From Burkholderiales bacterium (lineage in GTDB: Bacteria > Pseudomonadota > Gammaproteobacteria > Burkholderiales > Burkholderiaceae_C), in assembly GCA_025360385.1 (NCBI GenBank), contig JANYCG010000199.1:1-35468 (forward strand): DNA of 35,468 nt, read 5' to 3'. Under the pieces are notes generated by a model. The model did not search any database, had not been told where the DNA came from, and saw only the letters and a program-made list of their open reading frames with translations. This document shows, piece by piece, positions 8,601 through 16,952 of the stretch. The stretch's first letter is position 1; the number at the start of each line of letters is the position of its first letter. Made by a program: the position numbers and the translations under genes.

Positions 8601-11600
8601 GCATGAATCCGGCAACATCTGGTGCAGTTCAAGCGCCCATTCGCCCAATTCAGTCTGCAGGCGGCGGGACCATTCGTCGGCTTCATTGAGAAAGACGTTG
8701 TAGAGTGGAATGTCAATGCGAAGAGACCCGATGACCCGCACGGATTCTTCGGGTACGCCGTCAGCCGCAGCGCCATGGAAGTTGCTCGCTTGGCTTGAGA
8801 CCGCTTCAATGGGCTCAATTGCCGGGCTGCTTGTCAGGTCAATGCCTGCCTGGTCTGGAAACACCGTCTCAATGTCTTGTGCTGACAAATCCAGCATGTC
8901 CATCGGTTCAGATGGGGACGCATCAGGTGCCGCCGATGAGAAGGTTAACGCGTCGTCGGGGGTGGAGGCTGCAAATGTAGTTGCGGCAAATTCAACGGCA
9001 AGCGGTTCGGCACCAAAATCAAAATCGTCCAAGCCCGAGTCAGCGAATGCTTTGGGAGCCGCAGAATTTTGAAACGGGGGGCCACCTTGGGCCTTGTCAT
9101 TCGCTCGGTCAACTAGAAAATTGGTGGCTTGAAATTCCGGACTGACAACGGTGTCCAACGTAGCGTCGTGGATCGAAGTTGCCATGAATTGTGGCAGTAC
9201 CGAGGGCGTCTGCAAATCCAGGTCAGTTGCTGCAAGATCCATTGGTAATTCAGTCGCCATTGGGTCGGGATGAACGGTCAATGTCGTTCCCTCGTCAACC
9301 TCAATCGCCGCAAGGGGCAATTCGATTTTTGGCTGTGCCTGTGGCGTGAAGCCCGGATAGTTCAGCACTGTCAACTGCCCGTTCAATCGCAGCGCGTCAG
9401 CCGCTTGACGGAAGGCATTTGAACGCCACTCGGCATCAGTACGTGCGGCAATGTGGCCAACCCAAACTCCAAAGCCGGTCATGGCCTGCTCGGAGAGTGT
9501 CACCAATTCGCCGCTGGCGGGTTTTTGTTCTGCGAGCCAGGCGTTGAGCAATTGTTCCATTGACCAGGCGGCCTCGCCGAACTCGTTCAGGCCCACCATG
9601 CGTGAACTGCCTTTGAGCGTGTGGAACGCCCGCCTCAACGTGGTTTGATCGGCCAGGTTTGAGGGGTCGTGGCGCAAGGCTTCAACCGCAGCCAAGCCGT
9701 TTTGCACCACTTCGGCGGCTTCTTCCAAAAAGATATCGCGGATTTCGGCCTCGTCGTCGTCCAGGGGGACTGCTACGGGCGTAGACACAGGAACAGAAAC
9801 TGGCAGGCTGGCAGCCGTCGCAAGGTCGTTGGCATTGGTGGCTGGCACCGGAAGCGGAACCGCGGTCAAGCTTGCAATGGCCATCGTCGCCGCTTGGGGC
9901 GCGACAGCGTTTGGCTCCTCTAGAGCAGAATGCGCTGGGGCCGGATTGGTTGCAGCCTGCCCTGGTCGCGGGATCGACAAGGCCGGTAACGGTGACTGTC
10001 CCTGTGCAGCAGCGGGCCCGGCTTGAATTGGTTCTATGGGTTGATTGACTTGGGCAGGTGCTATTTTTTCGCGCCCCATGACCGGCTTGAATTCACCCAC
10101 CGCATCGTCATAAACGAAAAGCTTTTTCGCCATTGCACGCTGGTAGCTCAGCATGTCTATCAAAAATCCCAGGGCACCGATGCTGCTGCCCAGCTTTTCA
10201 AAACCCGCGCTGCCGCGTGCCGTGACGTCATCGACCAGCAGTTTTTCTACCGAATCTCGCATCCTAAGCATGGCGGTTGAGGCCTGATCCAACCCCAACA
10301 CCGAAAACACGCCGCGCATTTGGGCCAATTTGCTGGGCACTTCCTGTACCGGAGATTTGTCTTTGGGATTGCGAAAAAACTGGTCCAGTGATTTTTCGAT
10401 TTCCCCCAGCGTGGTGCGCAATTCATCGACTACGCTACCCATGGTCTGCCGGTCGCTGACGCGCCGGTACAAGTCTTCCATCCAGCTTTCCAGCGGCTCC
10501 GATTGCCCGCCGGCGCTGACGTGTTCCAGCCGTTGCGCCAGCCGCAAGCTGCGCGCCGCCATGTCGGACTCGGTCGGATCCAGGTCATCATAGGCCGCTT
10601 CCAGATACAAAACGGCGGTCGCCACCTCCATGGCAATGGGCGTGGAAGGCGGTTCGCCAGAGCGAACCGTGACGTCAATGGCACGGGTCAGAGCGCGAGC
10701 CAAGTCGCCGCTTTCTGGATGCAATTTCAAGACGGAGTCGGCAATGCCGACAAATTGGTCGGCGATCACTTTGAGGCGGTTGGTGTCGCCCCCGGCAAGC
10801 GCAGACCAGGTTTCAGTGGCAGTGGCAATGCGCTTGCGCGCCTGTACCAGAACCGCAGGGTCAAACCGCCCAAACTGGGGCATTTCGTAATTGAACGGCT
10901 TGGTCTGCGTCAGGTGATAGGCATTCCTTACCGCATTTAAAACTGGCGCATCACTGGCCGGGGCAGGGTCTGCCTGGGAACAAAAAAACAGCAGGTCTTG
11001 CGCAAGGCGGTCAGAAACCGTCAATTCGCCTTTAGCCAAGCTTGCGTATTGCATCAGAACCCTGGAAGCACTGCGCTTGGCGTACACGTCGTTTGGGCAA
11101 AGGCGCTTGGCGGTGGCTTCAAAAAAAGCAGCACAAATCTTCCAGAACACGCGCGGCTGCAGGGCGGCTTGAGACTGGGCCAGGCCTAGGGCCAAGTCTC
11201 TCAATACGGCTGCCGCATTTGCGTCGCCGGTTTTCACCAAAGTCAGCACGGCCTGATCCAGCCGGGCGCGGACTTCAGGGGCGTAGGACAGTGCAATCAC
11301 TGGGACTGCAAGCGGGGCATCGACCCAGCTCCAGTCCAGTGGCCACAGGTCTGCTGGATGCACCCGTTCACCGCCGACCATATCCAGGACGTCGCGGTAT
11401 TGGGGGAACAAGGCAACCGGAGACGCGGTTTTGCCTTTGAGCACGCCCTCCAGGTACTCGGCCAGCGCAAAACTTGCGCGTTCCATTTTGGTGGCGGCGT
11501 CGTCGCTGCAAAGCTCTGGGCGCAGGATGAATTTTTGGGCTAGCGCCTCCATGGCACGCAGTACTCTGGCCTGTGCGCTGAATCCGACCATTTCAAGGGC

Positions 11601-11822
11601 GCCGACGGCCTGGTGCAATTGCTGGCGGGCAATGCGAAGCTGGCTGGCGTCCAGTTCAGCCAGGTCTGATCCACGCGCGAGTTCAGCGTCACGCACGAAG
11701 CGCCGCATGGCCTTGGTTGCGCCATCCAGGGATTTTTTTAGCTCTTCGAGCACCCAGGCCAATGGCCCAAGGTCATTCTCTGTCAGGTCGGTCTCGCCAA
11801 GGGTGGCTTCGTTCGTTTGCAT
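5622..11822 (-). CDS. chpA: Pil-Chp hybrid histidine kinase ChpA/PilL (multi-HPt CheA)
   Basis: This giant 2066-residue kinase is the signalling core of the type IV pilus chemosensory pathway. About 700 N-terminal residues hold FimL/ChpA-like helical sequence. Then come three phosphotransfer (HPt) sites: His734 (FHTLKGSSR), His1079 (LAHSLSGSS) and His1334 (LHTLKGSAR). A CheA dimerisation helix pair and ATPase domain follow (N-box HLLRNAVAHGIE with Asn1640; FSDDGAGLD; GRGVGMDVVR), then a CheW-like domain (about 1770-1900) and a C-terminal receiver with Asp1993 (VLSDIEMPRMDG). A run of 11-12 alanines lies between HPt2 and HPt3. The ATG at 11822 is preferred over the GTG at 11885 because AGGAG precedes it. 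It is the last gene of the operon; no pilK or chpB homologue is adjacent. Confidence 0.94.
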   Translation of the reverse strand: MQTNEATLGETDLTENDLGPLAWVLEELKKSLDGATKAMRRFVRDAELARGSDLAELDASQLRIARQQLHQAVGALEMVGFSAQARVLRAMEALAQKFILRPELCSDDAATKMERASFALAEYLEGVLKGKTASPVALFPQYRDVLDMVGGERVHPADLWPLDWSWVDAPLAVPVIALSYAPEVRARLDQAVLTLVKTGDANAAAVLRDLALGLAQSQAALQPRVFWKICAAFFEATAKRLCPNDVYAKRSASRVLMQYASLAKGELTVSDRLAQDLLFFCSQADPAPASDAPVLNAVRNAYHLTQTKPFNYEMPQFGRFDPAVLVQARKRIATATETWSALAGGDTNRLKVIADQFVGIADSVLKLHPESGDLARALTRAIDVTVRSGEPPSTPIAMEVATAVLYLEAAYDDLDPTESDMAARSLRLAQRLEHVSAGGQSEPLESWMEDLYRRVSDRQTMGSVVDELRTTLGEIEKSLDQFFRNPKDKSPVQEVPSKLAQMRGVFSVLGLDQASTAMLRMRDSVEKLLVDDVTARGSAGFEKLGSSIGALGFLIDMLSYQRAMAKKLFVYDDAVGEFKPVMGREKIAPAQVNQPIEPIQAGPAAAQGQSPLPALSIPRPGQAATNPAPAHSALEEPNAVAPQAATMAIASLTAVPLPVPATNANDLATAASLPVSVPVSTPVAVPLDDDEAEIRDIFLEEAAEVVQNGLAAVEALRHDPSNLADQTTLRRAFHTLKGSSRMVGLNEFGEAAWSMEQLLNAWLAEQKPASGELVTLSEQAMTGFGVWVGHIAARTDAEWRSNAFRQAADALRLNGQLTVLNYPGFTPQAQPKIELPLAAIEVDEGTTLTVHPDPMATELPMDLAATDLDLQTPSVLPQFMATSIHDATLDTVVSPEFQATNFLVDRANDKAQGGPPFQNSAAPKAFADSGLDDFDFGAEPLAVEFAATTFAASTPDDALTFSSAAPDASPSEPMDMLDLSAQDIETVFPDQAGIDLTSSPAIEPIEAVSSQASNFHGAAADGVPEESVRVIGSLRIDIPLYNVFLNEADEWSRRLQTELGEWALELHQMLPDSCIALAHSLSGSSATVGFTALSDIARWLEQAMQHVQLHGRGETAHAKSFNEAAEEIRHLLHQFAAGFLKDPDRRVLTALQGVVEAEFAASSDVTLESLDFSQSIDLPSVFESAPPPSVRALADAGLAPIEPLPPVIANAEPEPEPASWTVTAAAAAAAAAAASMIVLRHDTARPSPPPAADPAVHHAQAALPAATLTLPTLARAVLDADDDIDLNDSLDADLFPIFEEEALELLPQLGGALRQWSARPENLGARGEALRVLHTLKGSARLAGAMRLGEMTHRVESAIEQLGTESLEAPQIESLLTRFDSIQGNFDALRAGPPQALVLPELAKLAIDEGLAADPDPLAIAALPTSPPVRGMAPTLAAPMPARQAGSQTVRVRSQLLDRLVNQAGEVIITRSRLEARMNQLRSSLVDLTGNLDRLRLQLRDIEVQAESQMQSRMALAKETSQQFDPLEFDRFTRVQELTRMMAESVNDVATVQRNLQRSVEGTEDDLIAQARQARELQRDLLRTRMVEFEGISDRLYGVVRQAGKDAGKQVKLDINGGSMDIDRGVLERMAPAFEHLLRNAVAHGIEPAPQRLLAGKPAAGAITISLEHQSNELSVTFSDDGAGLDLQRIRDKAVSSGVAADAHALSDADAANLIFLPGFSTAAAVTELSGRGVGMDVVRTEMNALGGRIETTTERGRSTRFKLVLPLTTAVTHVVMLRLGELAIGVPANVIDIVRRVPAAELETAYTSGVFIYGHEPVPFYWGGALLQASSHSNEATAKHMPVAIFRSAGQRVAAHVDEVLGNQEVVVKNLGPQLSRLPGLTGMSVLASGAVVLIYNPVALASVYGDQAKALRMTAMAANTQGTQDAGAKMPSLMAGVTQAPLVMVVDDSITVRRVTQRLLKREGYRVVMAADGLQALERLQDEKPTVVLSDIEMPRMDGFDLARNIRADARLRDLPIIMITSRIAEKHREHARELGVDHYLGKPYSEDQLLTLVRDYCKNVVEG

Positions 11823-11890
11823 GGACTCGTGCGCTCCTGCGATGGACTGGGTCGGGGCGATTTGGGTGGGACTTCTGCGTAACACCGAAA

Positions 11891-14200
11891 TCAGGCGATC
11901 TTGAACCGTGCGACGGACTGACTAAGCTCTTCGGCCATTTTTGACAACTCCCGCACCTGCGAGGCAGTCGCCTTGGTGCCTTCTCCGGTCTGCTCCGTCA
12001 CCGCAAAGATGTGCTGAATATTTTCGGCAACGGCATTGGCCAGGTTGGCCTCACGCGAAGTTGAATTTGAAATGTGCTGGATCAGTTCAGCCAGACGACG
12101 TGACACCTGGTCGATTTCTGTCAGGGCCGTGCCTGCGTTGTCGGACAGTTTGGCCCCTTCAACCACACCCTGGGTGGAGCGTTCCATAGCCGCCACGGCA
12201 TCTTGCGTGTCGGTCTGAATTGCCTTGACGAGTGCCGAGATCTGGCGCGTTGCATCGGCTGAGCGTTCGGCCAGCCGCTGCACCTCTTCGGCCACCACGG
12301 AGAAACCGCGTCCAGCCTCGCCAGCTGACGCCGCCTGGATTGCCGCGTTCAGGGCCAGTACGTTGGTCTGCTCGGTGATGTCTGAAATCAGTTCGGTGAT
12401 TTCACCAATCTCCTGCGACGATTCACCAAGGCGCTTGATGCGTTTGGACGTGTCCTGAATCTGGTCGCGGATCGTGTTCATGCCGCCAATCGCGTTTTGC
12501 ACGGCTTGCAGCCCAACTTCTGCCGCGCTGAGCGACTGGCGCGCGACGGTTGCTGATTCTTGTGCCTGGCTGGAGACATCATTGATGCGGCTTGCCATGT
12601 CCAGAACCGATTTCCCGGTCTCCCGGATTTCGTGGAGCTGCTCGTTTGACGCCGCCAGAAGTTCGGTGGATGCTGCATCCACTTCTGACGTTGTCTGGGT
12701 CACTCTTGCGGCTGTACCCTGCACGTTGGACACCAGTGTGCGAAGTTCTTCAATGGTGTAATTCACCGAGTCAGCGATGGCTCCGGTGATGTCTTCGGTC
12801 ACCGTGGCTTCTTGCGTCAAGTCGCCTTCAGCGACCGATTGCAGCTCGTTCATCAGCCTCAGAATGGCGGCCTGGTTGGCGTCGTTGACGCGTTTAGCCT
12901 CTTGCTCCTGGCGCATGGCGTCCTGGCGTTGGGTTTCAGCCATGGTCTGGCGTTTACGACCGTCCAGCAACTGAACTTGCGCCAGCCCCCAAGCGCTGAA
13001 AAGCGCGACCAATGCGGCCAGAACCAGGACGATCAAGGACACACTGCCCAGGCCAGCACGGCTCGACAGTTTGACTTGTAGCGCCTCCAGGCTGCGACGC
13101 AGTGGCTCGCTGTCTGCAATGATGGTGGTTTGGGCCTCGCGGGCAGAGACCATGCCCTGCAGATTGCCCAGAATGGCACCCGCTTGCACCCGGGTCTGTT
13201 CGTACATTTTGATCAAGGCTTCAAGTTGCTCGCGCGTCGCCGGGTCCCTGGTGGCGACCAGTTTCAATTCAGCGCTCCCTTGCAGCAAACCGGTCGAAAT
13301 TTCCTTGAATGCGTTCAAATCCTTGCCAAGCAAAAACACGGCCTCAGCACCCACGCCTTCAGCCGTCAGGAATTCATTGGACGATTTGCCAATGCGTTGG
13401 GTCAGCATCACCAATTGGCCGGATGCCGATATCTCAGCCGCGCCGGCGTTTTGTTGCAGCTTCAGGGATGACACGGCCTCGGCGATTTCAAGCAGGTCTG
13501 AGGACTGGCGGTTGATCTGGCGCAACGCCTGGTTGATTTGCGTCAGCACTTTTTGCTGTGACAGGATGGTGATCGACCCTTTTTCAGCTTTGTCAACCAT
13601 GGGTATGATTTGGGCAAATTCGCCGTCAAAATCCGAACCCATAGCGGAGAGGTTAAGGTCGCTGTCGCCATTTTTCAGGCCACGCACCGCTTTTGCCAGC
13701 GCATCGGCGCTTTCTTTCATGTCCGGGAAAGCCTGTTGGCCACCCACCAGCGCCTGAGAGGTTGACTTTGCAAGTCGTTGTGATTGCATCAGGGATTGAC
13801 CCGTTGCGCCGAGTTGTTGCGCGACTTTGTTGGCCTGGTTCAACGCGACAAAAGTGACGATTGCGAACACCAAAAGCGCAAGCGCCAGCAGGATAAACAG
13901 CAGCTTTTGGTGTTGCGCGACGGTGCGGCTGCCCAAAACTGGCAGGGTGATCTGGTCGAGCGGTTCAGGCGTTTTCACCGCAACAGAAGTCCGATCGGCC
14001 TCGGGCGCGAAGTCGACTTTGGGGTGCGCTTTTGGCGCGTCCAGTTCAGGCAGGCCCATAGCCGCCGTGTCGTTCACCGACTGTTCTATCGTGGACGGGT
14101 CAAGCGAGGGGTCCGGTGTGGCCAGGCTTAGAGCCGCTTCTTGCTGGATGTCTTGTGGCTTTTTAGAAAACAGATTCTTGAGTGAGTTGACTACAGACAT
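11891..14200 (-). CDS. pilJ: Type IV pilus methyl-accepting chemoreceptor PilJ
   Basis: The 769-residue inner-membrane receptor feeds the Pil-Chp kinase. The cytoplasmic N-terminus (MSVVNSLKNLFSKKPQ, then a variable acidic linker) leads to a first membrane segment near residues 98-120 (LLFILLALALLVFAIVTFVA). A PilJ-type periplasmic region follows, with two repeated helical modules, then a second membrane segment near 385-407, a HAMP-like stretch and a long coiled-coil signalling domain. The conserved hairpin tip TEQTNVLALNAAIQAASAGE is near 606-628. The start at 14200 is chosen over 14239 because it gives the conserved family N-terminus with a modest AAAGG upstream. It lies between pilI (39-base gap) and chpA. 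Confidence 0.94.
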   Translation of the reverse strand: MSVVNSLKNLFSKKPQDIQQEAALSLATPDPSLDPSTIEQSVNDTAAMGLPELDAPKAHPKVDFAPEADRTSVAVKTPEPLDQITLPVLGSRTVAQHQKLLFILLALALLVFAIVTFVALNQANKVAQQLGATGQSLMQSQRLAKSTSQALVGGQQAFPDMKESADALAKAVRGLKNGDSDLNLSAMGSDFDGEFAQIIPMVDKAEKGSITILSQQKVLTQINQALRQINRQSSDLLEIAEAVSSLKLQQNAGAAEISASGQLVMLTQRIGKSSNEFLTAEGVGAEAVFLLGKDLNAFKEISTGLLQGSAELKLVATRDPATREQLEALIKMYEQTRVQAGAILGNLQGMVSAREAQTTIIADSEPLRRSLEALQVKLSSRAGLGSVSLIVLVLAALVALFSAWGLAQVQLLDGRKRQTMAETQRQDAMRQEQEAKRVNDANQAAILRLMNELQSVAEGDLTQEATVTEDITGAIADSVNYTIEELRTLVSNVQGTAARVTQTTSEVDAASTELLAASNEQLHEIRETGKSVLDMASRINDVSSQAQESATVARQSLSAAEVGLQAVQNAIGGMNTIRDQIQDTSKRIKRLGESSQEIGEITELISDITEQTNVLALNAAIQAASAGEAGRGFSVVAEEVQRLAERSADATRQISALVKAIQTDTQDAVAAMERSTQGVVEGAKLSDNAGTALTEIDQVSRRLAELIQHISNSTSREANLANAVAENIQHIFAVTEQTGEGTKATASQVRELSKMAEELSQSVARFKIA

Positions 14201-14239
14201 GGTGTGGCCTTTTTCAAATTGACTTGGGCGCGCTGGCAA

Positions 14240-14773
14240 TCAGGCGCTGATGCTTAAAAACAAGGGTGTTTGGGACAGGGATTGCAGATTAATTTCTTGC
14301 CAGGCAAGCCCGTTTGAATCTGTATAGCGATTACCAAAATAAGGCGGCGCGTCCACAGCAGGCGGCGCTGACTGGACAAAAGCGTCGGCGTTGCGCAAGC
14401 CTGACAGCGCATCGACCATCAAGGCGCAATTGACATCCAGCGCCGAATGCAATGTCACCACACTGGCCTCGGACAGCGCTTGCTCCGTCCGGTGCGTCCT
14501 TGGCCCGTTGGAGATGAATGCGGCGAGATCGACCACGCCAAACAAGCCGCCACGCAAATTCACCACACCGTTAAACCAGTGGTGGCAATAGGGCACCGGC
14601 TGTATTTGGCCCAGCGGGAAAATTTCTCCCGATTGAACCAATGGGAAAAGGTAATGGCCATCACCCGCCGTGACTGCCAGCCATGAGATCGCGACACCTT
14701 CCGTGCGGGCGGCCTGAAGGCGGGCGGCGAGTCGGGTCTGGAGTTCTCTGAGCGCTGCGCGACGTGTTGCCAT
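14240..14773 (-). CDS. pilI: CheW-like adaptor PilI
   Basis: The 177-residue CheW-domain protein couples the PilJ receptor to the ChpA kinase. The adaptor core is visible as GDGHYLFPLVQSGEIFPLG, then VPYCHHWFNGVVNLRGGLFG and VVDLAAF, the equivalent of the CheW NLRG..PVVDL motif. The N-terminus is a helical Ala/Arg-rich segment. It sits 28 bases after pilH and 39 before the chosen pilJ start. The assignment rests on CheW sequence features together with position in the pilG-pilH-pilI-pilJ-chpA order. Confidence 0.92.
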   Translation of the reverse strand: MATRRAALRELQTRLAARLQAARTEGVAISWLAVTAGDGHYLFPLVQSGEIFPLGQIQPVPYCHHWFNGVVNLRGGLFGVVDLAAFISNGPRTHRTEQALSEASVVTLHSALDVNCALMVDALSGLRNADAFVQSAPPAVDAPPYFGNRYTDSNGLAWQEINLQSLSQTPLFLSISA

Positions 14774-14801
14774 GGGTCAAATGTTCAGGTTCGATCCGGT
14801 T

Positions 14802-15167
14802 TCAGCCCAAGGCCTTGATTTTTGCAAACAATTCGGGCGCGTTGACCGGTTTGGTGATGTAATCCCGCGCACCCTGGCGCATGCCCCAGACCCGGTCGGT
14901 CTCTAGGTTTTTGCTCGTGCACATGATGATGGGTATGGCCGCGTATTCTGGTGTGCGGCTGATTGCGCGCGTGAGCTGGAAACCGTTTTGGCCGGGCATG
15001 ACGACATCCATCAAAATAAGGTCAGGTTTTTCTTCAGCCAGCCGTTTGAAGGCCTCATCGGCACCCTGGGCAGTACGAACCGCCATGCCATTGGTGGTCA
15101 GCAAATCCGTCAGGTACATCAGTTCGGTTTTGGAGTCGTCAACTATCAGGACTTTTTGAATCGTCAT
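14802..15167 (-). CDS. pilH: Twitching motility response regulator PilH
   Basis: The 121-residue stand-alone receiver domain has acidic pocket D10-D11, phosphoacceptor Asp54 in LILMDVVMPGQNG, a switch Ser/Thr in IIMCTSK and lysine in YITKPV. No output domain is present, as in CheY-type regulators. In Pseudomonas, PilH is one of two receivers phosphorylated by the ChpA kinase; it influences pilus retraction and cAMP signalling. It overlaps the pilG stop by one base (TGATG), indicating coupled translation, and lies just upstream of pilI. Confidence 0.93.
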   Translation of the reverse strand: MTIQKVLIVDDSKTELMYLTDLLTTNGMAVRTAQGADEAFKRLAEEKPDLILMDVVMPGQNGFQLTRAISRTPEYAAIPIIMCTSKNLETDRVWGMRQGARDYITKPVNAPELFAKIKALG

Positions 15168-15565
15168 CAGGTTTCCCCTTGCAAAATGGAGCCAAATTGC
15201 TGAACCGCCAGCAACAACTGGTCTTTTGTGAATGGTTTCGTCAGGTAATCCTGCGCACCGACCATGCGCCCCCGCGCCTTGTCAAAAACGCCATCTTTGG
15301 ATGACAACATGATGACCGGAACCCGCGTAAATTTTGCGTTCCGCTTGATGATTGCGCAAGTCTGGTAGCCATCCAGCCTGGGCATGAGGATGTCGCAAAA
15401 AATGAGATGGGGCTGATAGTCGTTGACTTTGGCCAAGGCGTCGAAGCCATCCTCGGCCAGCAAGACCTCGTGACCGCCCTGCTTGAGAAAAATCTCGGCA
15501 CTTCGACGTATCGTGTTGCTGTCGTCAATGACCAGCACTTTGAAAGTAGATCCAGTGGCATTCAC
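15167..15565 (-). CDS. pilG: Twitching motility response regulator PilG
   Basis: The 132-residue single receiver domain has acidic pair D14-D15, phosphoacceptor Asp58 (LIFCDILMPRLDG), VIMLSSKDG and the conserved lysine in YLTKPF. PilG is the receiver associated with pilus extension in Pseudomonas. Its N-terminal extension and the RGRMVGAQ segment distinguish it from PilH. It is the first pil gene of the operon, 61 bases after the rubredoxin stop on the same strand. Confidence 0.93.
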   Translation of the reverse strand: MNATGSTFKVLVIDDSNTIRRSAEIFLKQGGHEVLLAEDGFDALAKVNDYQPHLIFCDILMPRLDGYQTCAIIKRNAKFTRVPVIMLSSKDGVFDKARGRMVGAQDYLTKPFTKDQLLLAVQQFGSILQGET

Positions 15566-15626
15566 AAAACAGGACTCCTCATCCTTGGCTTCATTTGACG
15601 GTTTTGCACCAGGTCAACGGAAGAAA

Positions 15627-15800
15627 TCAAATTTGGACCATCTCGAAATCTTCTTTGCGGGCACCGCACTCGGGGCAAGTCCAGTTCATGGGCACGTCAC
15701 GCCAAAGCGTGCCTGGGGCGATGCCATGGTCGGGTGCACCTTCGTCTTCGTCATAAATCCACCCGCAAATCAGACACATCCAGGTTTTAGTATCAAGCAC
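15627..15800 (-). CDS. Rubredoxin (small iron-sulfur electron carrier)
   Basis: This 57-residue gene was found by reading the minus strand. It has the two rubredoxin iron knuckles, MCLICGWIYDE near the start and WTCPECGARKEDFEM near the end, giving four cysteines in the C-x2-C pattern that binds one Fe. The GTG at 15800 (peptide VLDTKTWMC...) is chosen because an in-frame TAA lies two codons upstream and a GAAGG ribosome site precedes it; an internal ATG at 15779 would clip the fold's first strand. Rubredoxin beside pilG is a recurring arrangement in Burkholderiales. Whether it shares a function with the pilus genes or only a transcript is unknown. Confidence 0.92.
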   Translation of the reverse strand: MLDTKTWMCLICGWIYDEDEGAPDHGIAPGTLWRDVPMNWTCPECGARKEDFEMVQI

Positions 15801-15823
15801 AGCTTATAGGGCCTTCGAATAGA

Positions 15824-15838
15824 ATACAAACATTGTAT
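15824..15838. promoter_or_regulatory. Palindrome in the rubredoxin/thiD divergent promoter region
   Basis: A 6-bp perfect inverted repeat, ATACAA-ACA-TTGTAT, lies 24 bases upstream of the rubredoxin GTG, inside the 204-base divergent region (15801-16004). Read on the minus strand it includes TACAAT, a plausible -10 box, but no good -35 partner was found. It could be a small operator or chance AT-rich symmetry. Confidence 0.35.
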
Positions 15839-16004
15839 AGAGCGGATGCTTTGCTGTGGAGCTTAAAGCAACGTATGCTATCAATTTTATACTGTAAAAC
15901 AGCCGCAACCGTCTTGGCGCACCTGCTTCATTCCAATTTGGCCTGCCTACTGCGCGCGCTTCACCCCACCCTGGTTGCCATCGTGCCTGGCCTTGCCCGA
16001 CCTC

Positions 16005-16940
16005 ATGCCTGACAACCTGCCCGAGGAAGACAGTGGCGATGTGCTGCGCCCGGCGTGTGTCATGGTGTTCAACGCCAGCGACCCCAGTGGCGCGGGGGGC
16101 CTCTCGGGTGACATCACTGCCGTCGCCTCAGTTGGCGCCCACGCGCTGCCAGTCGTCACTGGGGCCTATGCCCGTGACACCGCCGAGGTTGTCAACCATT
16201 TTTGTTTTGACGACGAAGTCGTTGCCGAACAGGCCCGCACGATTCTGGAGGATGTCGAGGTGCAGGTCTTCAAGGTCGGTTTTGCGGGTTCGCCCGAAAA
16301 TTTGAGCGTCATCGCCGCCATTGCCAGCGATTACGACGATGTCCCGCTCGTGGCGTACATGCCCAACCTGGCCTGGTGGACAGAACCGCAAATCGACGCT
16401 TACCAGGATGCATTCACCGAGCTGCTGTTGCCACAAACCACAGTGTTGGTAGGAAACCACAGTACCCTGCGGCGCTGGCTGCTGCCTGACTGGAATGGTG
16501 ACAAAAACCCGACGGCGCGCGACATCGCACGGGCCGCCCACGAACACGGCGTGGCCTACACCCTGGTCACTGGCATCCCATTGCCAGACCAATTCATTGA
16601 CAACGCGCTGGCCTCTCCCCACGCGGTTCTGGCCAGCGCGAAGTTTGAACGTTTTGAAGCGGTTTTTTCGGGGGCTGGCGATACTTTGAGCGCGGCGCTG
16701 GCCGCTGAGCTGGCCAGCGGCACCGTCTTGCCTGAGGCAGTGACAGAGGCTTTGGGTTATCTGGACCAAAGCTTGAACGCAGGTTTCAGGCCCGGCATGG
16801 GGCACGCCATTCCCGATCGCCTGTTCTGGGCCCAACCGGACAATGATGACGAAAGCGGCGAAAAACCAGGCCAACCAGATGACGACTCGTCGGCCAGCAG
16901 CCTGTTTTTTGATTTTCCTGCTCATGACACCAAACACTAA
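16005..16940 (+). CDS. ThiD-like PfkB-fold kinase (divergent hydroxymethylpyrimidine/phosphomethylpyrimidine kinase)
   Basis: The 311-residue protein belongs to the ThiD/ribokinase superfamily. It has the N-terminal substrate segment NASDPSGAGGLSGDITAVAS and the anion-hole motif GAGDTLSAALAAE near the C-terminus. It departs from E. coli ThiD in several places: the DPVM motif reads PLVAYMPNLAW, the KGGH lysine segment reads TLVTGIPLP, and GTGC is GAGD, so the catalytic Cys is an Asp as in other PfkB kinases. The C-terminal 30 residues are acidic and low-complexity. Substrate is therefore uncertain. The ATG at 16005 is preferred to a TTG at 15975, although no clear ribosome site is visible. It is 12 bases upstream of hemL and probably co-transcribed. 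Confidence 0.75.
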   Translation: MPDNLPEEDSGDVLRPACVMVFNASDPSGAGGLSGDITAVASVGAHALPVVTGAYARDTAEVVNHFCFDDEVVAEQARTILEDVEVQVFKVGFAGSPENLSVIAAIASDYDDVPLVAYMPNLAWWTEPQIDAYQDAFTELLLPQTTVLVGNHSTLRRWLLPDWNGDKNPTARDIARAAHEHGVAYTLVTGIPLPDQFIDNALASPHAVLASAKFERFEAVFSGAGDTLSAALAAELASGTVLPEAVTEALGYLDQSLNAGFRPGMGHAIPDRLFWAQPDNDDESGEKPGQPDDDSSASSLFFDFPAHDTKH

Positions 16941-16952
16941 ACTTCCGCCGGC

